Assembly: GCF_029203305.1 (NCBI RefSeq)
Contig: NC_089462.1
Span: forward strand, 1,302,001 to 1,366,000
Direction: 5' to 3'
DNA length: 64,000 bases
Origin: Yamadazyma tenuis
Lineage: Eukaryota; Ascomycota; Pichiomycetes; Serinales; Debaryomycetaceae
This document shows, piece by piece, positions 57,118 to 64,000 of the stretch. Positions within the stretch are counted from its first letter, which is position 1. Each line of letters opens with the position of its first letter. Below the pieces are notes generated by a model that saw only the letters and a list, made by a program, of their open reading frames with translations, had not been told where the DNA came from and searched no databases. Position numbers and translations under genes: made by a program.

Positions 57118-60100
57118 CTAGGAAGTCGTAGCTTCCTTGATTCTGGTATATATTTCCCTGATCTTAGCACTAGGAACCTTGACGGGCCAAAATAATGAAG
57201 CGTAACTCCACAAATGCTTGCTCAATTTAGGGTTCTGAGGTTCTTGTTTGGAGGCTTCATCAATAAAGTCGCCCACCTTAAGTAACTCAGCCTTCAATAC
57301 CTTCTTGAAAACCAGTTTGTCCATACCCTTAGATCCCTTGTGAAGAGTCATCAACGATTTAGACACTGGCTTTAAACTCTTTTTACATTTAGCTTCATCC
57401 ATACTTTCATATTCCAAGTCTTCGTCTGCATGAGAATCATGTTTTTCCAGCTTTATCTTCATCGACTTCTTTTTATTGGCACCTTCAAAGACTTGTTTTT
57501 TGGCGCCATTGCTACTACCATTGGCATGATCAGTCTTTCCGGAAGTGGATGCTGAGCCTTCTTTATCTCCTTCACCAACTCTCCTCTTCTTTTTGACTTC
57601 GGGGGACTCTGATTTAACTCTCTTTTTAGGTTTTACCTCCTTCTTTGGTTTGGCTTCCTTTTTGACTTCTTTAAGCTTAGGACCATTGTCTTTACTTTCA
57701 TTGGTATTGTATAATAAGGAGAAAAGGTAATCGATTCTTCTCCCCAAATGAACAGACCCTGGAACCCTGCTTACCATAACCTTCTTTTCAATTTCATTTC
57801 CATTCTCATCTTTACTTTTTTCTATCTTTTCGATCTTTTCTTTGTCAAGGAATAACTTGTTTTGTAACCCCAATAAAGGATCATCTCTGATTTGATGCCA
57901 AGAACCATAGCCGAACTTCTTAATACCTACTAATACCTTGGAATCATCATCAATAGTCCACTCACAGTCCCATGAGTTAACAGGTTTAGGTTGTTTAGGG
58001 ATTCTCCAATTAGAGGCATCTTCTGAGATTAATTGGTCGAGCAATTTCATATCTTTTGGTCTATTCAATACCAATTCGGCATTGATGTTCTTGACGCCTT
58101 GATATTCAAATAAAACGGCCTTCTTCTCCTTCTTCTTTGCAATCCACCAAGCAGTACCATCGTTTAACTTGCTGTTGGTCACTTGCAGTTCTAATTCGCT
58201 TAAGGCCTTTTCTCTTCTGGCTTCTTCCTCTTTAACCAATTTTTTAGAAATATTGATGATCTCGTTATATGCGTTCTTGATGAGAACGGGGTTTTTATTG
58301 GAAATACTTCCTTCTTCAACCAATTGATCCCATTTACCACTCAAATCACCCAATTTCAAGATAGCTCTATAAATACCCCTAACTTCCTTTTCACTCAAGT
58401 CGTGACTAGGAGCATCGGATTCTTCATCAATATCATCATGTTCAGTTAATTGTTTAAAGGCTGCCCTTCTCCGGGAAACCAACTCAATTTGCTGTTGTAG
58501 GAACTCATCGTCTGCCTTTCTCTTTTCTTCACTCTTCAATTTTTCTAACTCTTCTTGAGGAATGATATCATCCCATTCTATGTCAGCCTTATAATCTGTC
58601 ACCTCAAACTGTCTTAAGAATTCTTCTGAGCCCAAATTAGATTCTCCTAAGTCTGGCGTAGTTACATGATCTTGAGCATTGTCCAAAACTTCGTCCAAAT
58701 TTAATTCTTCCAATTTCTTCTGGTTATCGTTTTCTTTGAACATATTTCCAGCACCAAACTTTAAGATTTGACTTAACTCGTTAGAACTTGGGTTGTTTTC
58801 ACCCTTCTTCTTCGTGTTGTTCGGGTCCGTGATTCCTAAAGAGATAATTGCATATTCCAATATCATCTTTTTTCTTGCCCTCTCTAAGATTTCTTCTTCA
58901 ACAGTGTCCTTACTAACAAATCTGTAAACACTTACATGCTTTGTCTGACCAATTCTATGAGCACGGGCCATGGCCTGCAAATCAGCTTGTGGATTCCAAT
59001 CGGAATCAAAAATAATAACAGTATCTGCTGTCATCAAATTGATACCCAAACCACCAGCTCTTGTACTCAATAAAAAGATAAAATCTTTGGACCCAGGAGC
59101 ATTGAAATGATCAATGGAAATCTTTCGTTGAGCACTTGGAACTCCACCATCAAGTCTTTGGAATTGGTAACCCTTGATGGACAAGTAGTCTCCCAAGATA
59201 TCCAAGATTCTTACCATTTGGGAGAAGATTAATACTCTATGTCCTTCTTTCTTCAATCTCGTCAAAAGCTGTTCTAATAAAACCATCTTTCCCAGAGACA
59301 TAATCATACCTCTCAAAATCAGATCCCTTGTAGTAGAACCATAATTTCTCAAAACTTTGTCTTCCACTCCATCGAATAAATATGGATGATTTGAAGCCTT
59401 TTTTAATTCGTTCATCACATTCAACAAGCTAATTTGACTGTTCTTGCCACCAGTCCCTGTATTCAAAGCAGAATAATTCTTGGTAATGATGTTACGGTAG
59501 TATTCAGTTTGCAAATCAGATAATTCAACTCTCAAAATTCTTTCTGTCTTAGAAGGTAACGACTTTTCAACATCCTTTTTCAATCTTCTTAAGATAAATG
59601 GCATAATACTCTTCTGTAAGTCTTTGATGTATTGCTCCTGTTCGTCATTAGGAGTTTCAAAGTCAATTTCTTGCTCTATGTCGAACTTTCCAGGCATCAA
59701 AAAGTTACACAATGCACTCAATTCCTTGATATTATTTTGTAAGGGAGTACCGGTAATCAATAATCTATTCGTGACTTTGAAAGATATTAATGATTCATAT
59801 AAAGAACTTTCACTGTTCTTCAATCTATGAGCTTCATCAACAGCTAAGAACTGCCATTTAATACCTCCTAATTCAATTCTATCCTTGAGAATATACTCAT
59901 ATGTGGTTAAAAGGATGTTGAATTTGAATTTGTTGTTGTCGTTATAGAACTCGTAGTCTCTTATTACTCGTCTGGAAGCCGAATTCCCCACATAGTAAAT
60001 GCAGTTCAAGTCAGGGGCCCACTTTTCAAATGTCTCTTGCCAAGCAGGCATGGTTGATAGTGGCACAACAATTATATGAGGCCCATTTTGTCTTCTGGCG

Positions 60101-61374
60101 TAGATCAACCAGCTTAAGAAAGCAACTGTTTGAACAGTCTTACCTAATCCCATTTCATCTGCCAAAATACCATTTTCATTACGAGACCAAAGGAAGGCCA
60201 TCCAATTAAGACCCGTGAGCTGGAAATCTCTCAACTCACCATTCTTAATGAAAACTGGTTGCTTTACTAGTTTCTCAAACCGAGGGCGCTGAGAAGAAGG
60301 GTAATTAGCCGAAAGGTTTGGCAAGATCTTAGAGTTGAGTCGGGCTTGGTACTTATTCACATGAGAAGGAGCGATCTTGGCAATCTCTTCAGCATCTTCC
60401 CAAGTATTACCATCATAGTATAATCTCTTCCACTTTACAAAGTATTGTAATTTACTCTGTCCATCAGAGTCAGTAAACCTTTTACTGTCAACAATTCTAT
60501 CAACATGGCGGTACTCTTCGAGTTCATCCAATCTCCGTTCTTGTTCAATATACATGCTTTCAATGTCTTCTTTCGTAGTGAAAGGGTCATTTTTAAATTC
60601 TTCAACCATTATCACGTATTGTTTGATGTAGTTATCGACTTTTCTAAACCCTTTATAAGTTTTTAAATCAGCGTATGAATGCCAGGTATTATGCAAATGA
60701 GATATGCCCACCCACTTGATCAAAAATAAGAAATCAAGTTTGGGCTCATTTGTGATTTCTGCATTATCTTCGTTAAGCTTATGATTCACTACAGAATCAA
60801 TAGCATCTTCAGGTTCGGTTGATTCATTGTCATAATATTCATATGCATTACCGTCGTAATCATCTTCACCCCCTGATGCTAGAAGATCATCATTGTCTTC
60901 TTCATCCACTGCGTAATTCACGGATCTACTATTTCTTGAAGAAAACCGAACTTCATTTGTACTGACAGACAGAGAAGTGGCTTTAGGGCGTCTTTTTCTT
61001 TTTGGCTTAGGTTTGTTTGGATTTATTTGGAATTCACCATCAGAGTCGGATTCCAGTAACTCAAACAGAGGCACTGTGATCGATTTTGGAGTTGTTGAGC
61101 CCCTTGTTGATGTATTCTTTGATTTGGCAGTCGATTTGGATTTCTTGGTCTTTCTCCGGGACGATCCACCATATTCGCCGTCTTCGTCGTCGTCATCATC
61201 CAGAGAGCCATCTTCCATACCGTAATCATAATTCTCACCGTTGCCTTCATCGCCATCTGAATCCTTATCGATATCCATACCCTCTAATGCCTGTTTTCTA
61301 TCACGGCCAGACCTTCTCAATCCGTACAACTCAGGAAACTGCTCTGCCTCTTTAGGAATGAATTGTTTGGCCAT
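57118..61374 (-). CDS. CHD1: Chromatin remodeller Chd1
   Basis: ATP-dependent nucleosome-spacing enzyme acting in transcribed chromatin. 1418 residues (1468 in S. cerevisiae). The acidic/basic N-terminus (1-185) is disordered. Tandem chromodomains occupy about 190-350 ([43 protein letters not shown]). The Snf2 ATPase begins near 375: [21 protein letters not shown] (lysine about 411), [24 protein letters not shown], then the second lobe with [19 protein letters not shown] and [20 protein letters not shown]. The SANT-SLIDE DNA-binding part is at about 990-1240. A CHCT (DUF4208) domain ends it: [29 protein letters not shown]...[10 protein letters not shown]. Confidence 0.98.
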   Translation of the reverse strand: MAKQFIPKEAEQFPELYGLRRSGRDRKQALEGMDIDKDSDGDEGNGENYDYGMEDGSLDDDDDEDGEYGGSSRRKTKKSKSTAKSKNTSTRGSTTPKSITVPLFELLESDSDGEFQINPNKPKPKRKRRPKATSLSVSTNEVRFSSRNSRSVNYAVDEEDNDDLLASGGEDDYDGNAYEYYDNESTEPEDAIDSVVNHKLNEDNAEITNEPKLDFLFLIKWVGISHLHNTWHSYADLKTYKGFRKVDNYIKQYVIMVEEFKNDPFTTKEDIESMYIEQERRLDELEEYRHVDRIVDSKRFTDSDGQSKLQYFVKWKRLYYDGNTWEDAEEIAKIAPSHVNKYQARLNSKILPNLSANYPSSQRPRFEKLVKQPVFIKNGELRDFQLTGLNWMAFLWSRNENGILADEMGLGKTVQTVAFLSWLIYARRQNGPHIIVVPLSTMPAWQETFEKWAPDLNCIYYVGNSASRRVIRDYEFYNDNNKFKFNILLTTYEYILKDRIELGGIKWQFLAVDEAHRLKNSESSLYESLISFKVTNRLLITGTPLQNNIKELSALCNFLMPGKFDIEQEIDFETPNDEQEQYIKDLQKSIMPFILRRLKKDVEKSLPSKTERILRVELSDLQTEYYRNIITKNYSALNTGTGGKNSQISLLNVMNELKKASNHPYLFDGVEDKVLRNYGSTTRDLILRGMIMSLGKMVLLEQLLTRLKKEGHRVLIFSQMVRILDILGDYLSIKGYQFQRLDGGVPSAQRKISIDHFNAPGSKDFIFLLSTRAGGLGINLMTADTVIIFDSDWNPQADLQAMARAHRIGQTKHVSVYRFVSKDTVEEEILERARKKMILEYAIISLGITDPNNTKKKGENNPSSNELSQILKFGAGNMFKENDNQKKLEELNLDEVLDNAQDHVTTPDLGESNLGSEEFLRQFEVTDYKADIEWDDIIPQEELEKLKSEEKRKADDEFLQQQIELVSRRRAAFKQLTEHDDIDEESDAPSHDLSEKEVRGIYRAILKLGDLSGKWDQLVEEGSISNKNPVLIKNAYNEIINISKKLVKEEEARREKALSELELQVTNSKLNDGTAWWIAKKKEKKAVLFEYQGVKNINAELVLNRPKDMKLLDQLISEDASNWRIPKQPKPVNSWDCEWTIDDDSKVLVGIKKFGYGSWHQIRDDPLLGLQNKLFLDKEKIEKIEKSKDENGNEIEKKVMVSRVPGSVHLGRRIDYLFSLLYNTNESKDNGPKLKEVKKEAKPKKEVKPKKRVKSESPEVKKKRRVGEGDKEGSASTSGKTDHANGSSNGAKKQVFEGANKKKSMKIKLEKHDSHADEDLEYESMDEAKCKKSLKPVSKSLMTLHKGSKGMDKLVFKKVLKAELLKVGDFIDEASKQEPQNPKLSKHLWSYASLFWPVKVPSAKIREIYTRIKEATTS

Positions 61375-62577
61375 TGTAAAATCAATTTTATACTAGAATT
61401 ACCTTGCCAAGTCGATAGTTGTTAAACAATGCAATTCAAGTAAACGAATTTGGGTCAAAAAGCCTGAATAGTAAAACAATCCAAGTTAGTTGAGGTTGAG
61501 TTTACTTAAAATTTTTCTCACTGGAAAATTCGCGCGAGCATAATCGGACAGCAGCATATATTCGGAAAAGGTGCCTGGGTGGGCACAGAAGGTATCCAAG
61601 AAGCATATATGAGAGGATGATAGTAAAAGAGATCATGGAATTAAAGTTACTTGAAATCCAATTTTTTCCAAGCTGTCGGCTCACTTTATGAATCTTTCAA
61701 TGCATTGACACGCATCGGTTTATGCATGAGGGCTGTTAGTAGGGTTCGAGTGTGTGCACTGGGGCAGCTCACGAAAAAACAGTTTGTATAATTCCGATAT
61801 CCTTTATCACTGCAATCATTCTTAGTGTGTAATAAATAGTACGAATATCTTCTTGTTTAGACGATAAGCCAGAAGTCACCAGTTTATGTATTAGGTTGGC
61901 ATATTTAGCTTTGTTTGTAGATACTTTTAATACCCATGGATTAACTGTTTATGGACATTGGTAATGTCTCAGTCGATAACCACATTATTACTGATTTTCG
62001 CGATTACTATTTATTGTATCATTAGAGTGTTGCATTCTATCGAAACCATAAAAGAAGCACAGTAGTTACACTAGACCTTTGCTACTCGTTCTTGTTGTTC
62101 TCTTCACTTTACCTTGTACCTTGAGAGGTATACATGCTTCTGGTCTACTTAGTAAATGATGCTGTGGAGTCGTCCAGGTACCAGGTTTTATCTAAGAACC
62201 GAATGAAATCACTAGATTCCAAAACGGTGAAACAACAGGTAAAAACAACCAAATTTAACCCAAAGTTCACCCAAATGTATACGGTGGATTACACATATGT
62301 CTGAGTACAACTTGGAAGGAAACACCAGGCAAATTTGGTGGTTGAAATTCTCACTAGCCAATAAGATTCAGAGCATTTCTAATATTGGGTATGAGGCATA
62401 CACCTACAGTCGCGCTCACTTTGCACCAAACAACGCGCACTTGCCGTCTAAATTATGGCACAGTCTACTTAAATGTAGCCCGGGTCTGTCGCAGCAGTTT
62501 TCAGAACATCATAATTTTTTTTAACCTCATTGATTGAGATGAATAAAAAATTTTATGTTAATTTCTAAACACTAAAC
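61375..62577. promoter_or_regulatory. Divergent promoter CHD1 / RLI1
   Basis: 1203 bp with no gene recognised. TCGCGCGA at 61530-61537 is about 155 bp before CHD1. An RRPE-like AAAAAATTTT is at 62545-62554, just before RLI1, a ribosome-recycling gene. A 75-codon open frame at 62297-62524 has no family features and lies in the expected RLI1 promoter, so it is not called. Confidence 0.45.
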
Positions 62578-64000
62578 ATGAGCAGTAAAAATACCAGAAT
62601 CGCTATAATCTCCTCAGACAAGTGCAAACCGAAGAAGTGTAGACAAGAATGTCGGAAAGGATGTCCTGTTGTGAAGACCGGAAAATTGTGTATTGAAGTT
62701 ACACCCACTTCCAAAATTGCTTTCATCTCAGAAAACTTGTGTATTGGATGTGGTATTTGCGTGAAGAAATGTCCTTTTGATGCCATTAACATTATTAATT
62801 TGCCCACAAATTTGGATGCTGAGACCACTCATAGGTATTCTGCCAACTCCTTCAAGTTACACAGATTACCAACTCCTAGACCAGGTCAAGTGTTAGGTTT
62901 AGTGGGAACCAATGGTATTGGCAAATCTACCGCTCTAAAGATTTTGGCTGGTAAGCAAAAGCCTAACTTGGGAAGATATGACGACCCCCCAGACTGGCAA
63001 GAAATATTGAAGAACTTCAGAGGTTCTGAATTGCAAAACTACTTCACAAAGGTTTTGGAAGACAACATCAAGGCCATTATCAAGCCGCAATACGTGGATA
63101 ACATTCCCAGGGCTTTGGCTAAGTCCCCCATTAAAACAGTACTGGGTATTCTTGAGTCAAGATTGGAGAGAAAAGACAAATACGAGTATATCTTGAAGGT
63201 GCTTGAGTTGAACGGTGTTTTAAATCGTGAAGTGGAAAATTTGTCAGGTGGTGAATTACAAAGATTTGCTTTGGGTATGACTTGTGTTCAACAAGCTAAT
63301 GTATATATGTTTGATGAGCCTTCGTCCTACTTGGATGTCAAACAGAGATTGAGAGCTGCTGAAATCATCAGAAGTCTCTTGGATACTACTACTTATGTCA
63401 TCTGTGTGGAGCATGATTTGTCGGTGTTGGATTATTTGTCTGATTTTGTGTGTATATTATATGGGGCCCCATCGGTTTATGGGGTGGTAACGTTACCAAA
63501 CAGTGTCAGAGAAGGAATCAACATCTTTTTGGATGGTTTCATTCCAACTGAAAACATGAAATTCAGAAGTGAATCATTACAGTTTAGATTGGCCGATGCG
63601 GCTGACGGATTGATCTTGGACAAGTCCCAGGCTTTACAATATCCTAAAATGCAAAAAAGTCAAGGTGATTTCAAGTTGACAGTGGAGGAAGGTGATTTCA
63701 CCAACTCGGAAATCCTCGTTATGATGGGTGAAAATGGTACTGGTAAGACCACCTTTTGTAAATTATTGGCCGGTTTGACAAAGCCAGATAACAACCAAGA
63801 TATCCCCAAATTAAACATTAGTTTGAAACCTCAAAAGATTGCTCCTAAATTCCCAGGTACTGTTCGTCAATTATTTTTCAAGAAGATCAGAGCCTCATTT
63901 TTGCACCCACAATTCCAAACCGATGTGGTAAAGCCATTGAAAATAGATAATATTATCGATCAGGAAGTGACTACTTTGTCTGGTGGTGAATTACAAAGAG
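62578..64000 (+). CDS. RLI1: Ribosome-recycling ABC ATPase Rli1 (ABCE1), 3' end outside window
   Basis: Essential iron-sulphur ABC protein that splits ribosomes after termination and supports ribosome export. 474 codons are visible of about 608. Two [4Fe-4S] clusters are predicted from [15 protein letters not shown] and [12 protein letters not shown]. The first ATPase has Walker [10 protein letters not shown], signature LSGGELQRF and Walker [13 protein letters not shown]; the second has GENGTGKTT and the signature LSGGELQR at the window edge. The sequence follows yeast Rli1 throughout, including [27 protein letters not shown] and [16 protein letters not shown]. The frame starts at the ATG giving [10 protein letters not shown] and has no intron. 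Truncated by the window, not broken. Confidence 0.98.
   Translation, partial: MSSKNTRIAIISSDKCKPKKCRQECRKGCPVVKTGKLCIEVTPTSKIAFISENLCIGCGICVKKCPFDAINIINLPTNLDAETTHRYSANSFKLHRLPTPRPGQVLGLVGTNGIGKSTALKILAGKQKPNLGRYDDPPDWQEILKNFRGSELQNYFTKVLEDNIKAIIKPQYVDNIPRALAKSPIKTVLGILESRLERKDKYEYILKVLELNGVLNREVENLSGGELQRFALGMTCVQQANVYMFDEPSSYLDVKQRLRAAEIIRSLLDTTTYVICVEHDLSVLDYLSDFVCILYGAPSVYGVVTLPNSVREGINIFLDGFIPTENMKFRSESLQFRLADAADGLILDKSQALQYPKMQKSQGDFKLTVEEGDFTNSEILVMMGENGTGKTTFCKLLAGLTKPDNNQDIPKLNISLKPQKIAPKFPGTVRQLFFKKIRASFLHPQFQTDVVKPLKIDNIIDQEVTTLSGGELQR

Noticed and set aside
62297..62524. 75-codon frame just upstream of RLI1
   Set aside because: Composition is not protein-like for this genome and it sits in the expected RLI1 promoter.

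Overview
The window is a chromosomal segment of an ascomycete yeast, most likely a Saccharomycotina species of the CUG-Ser (Debaryomycetaceae/Metschnikowiaceae) group. The evidence is a compact, AT-rich, almost intron-free layout of about 34 single-copy housekeeping genes; one intron with exact yeast signals (GTATGT, TACTAAC, AG); genes found in CTG-clade yeasts but missing from Saccharomyces cerevisiae (sphingolipid delta-4 desaturase, a Scap-like sterol-sensing protein); and two CTG codons at positions where the protein families have serine (Apn2 residue 30, Bna2 residue 354). Identifications were made by reading protein sequences from memory of the families; no database search was run.

Layout. 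1-1039 shows no gene. 1040-12054 carries VMA9 (spliced), STP22/VPS23, CBF5, a probable SCC4/MAU2, a coiled-coil protein of unknown identity, APN2 and the TATA-binding protein gene. 12992-22563 carries CGR1, a Pex30/31/32-type peroxin gene, a large Scap-like gene, RVS161, SLO1, an orphan gene and an ARP10-like gene. 22814-32209 carries RAD3, ADK2, LEO1, a Sac7/Bag7-type RhoGAP gene and RVS167. 33309-43170 carries BNA2, HTS1, a sphingolipid delta-4 desaturase gene, an EBS1/EST1-type gene, a MUM2-like gene and ARP7. 43343-53929 carries EHD3, ATG21, SEC62, a ROD1-type arrestin gene, an EHT1-type esterase gene and TPS2. 54284-64000 carries PAB1, CHD1 and the 5' three quarters of RLI1, which is cut by the window edge. 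I recognised no tRNA, rRNA, snRNA or transposon.

The genes are independent transcription units, not operons. Themes shared by neighbours are ribosome production (CBF5, CGR1, RLI1), transcription and chromatin (SPT15, LEO1, RAD3, ARP7, CHD1), BAR-domain membrane bending (RVS161 and RVS167, whose products form a heterodimer), endosome/autophagy traffic (STP22, VMA9, ATG21, ROD1, SLO1) and sterol/sphingolipid metabolism (Scap-like protein, desaturase).

The most unusual things seen are a perfect 34-bp palindrome across the STP22 stop codon, the 8-nucleotide first exon of VMA9, the apparent Scap homologue, an out-of-frame ATG four bases before the mitochondrial start of HTS1, and CGCG-core motifs in many of the promoters.
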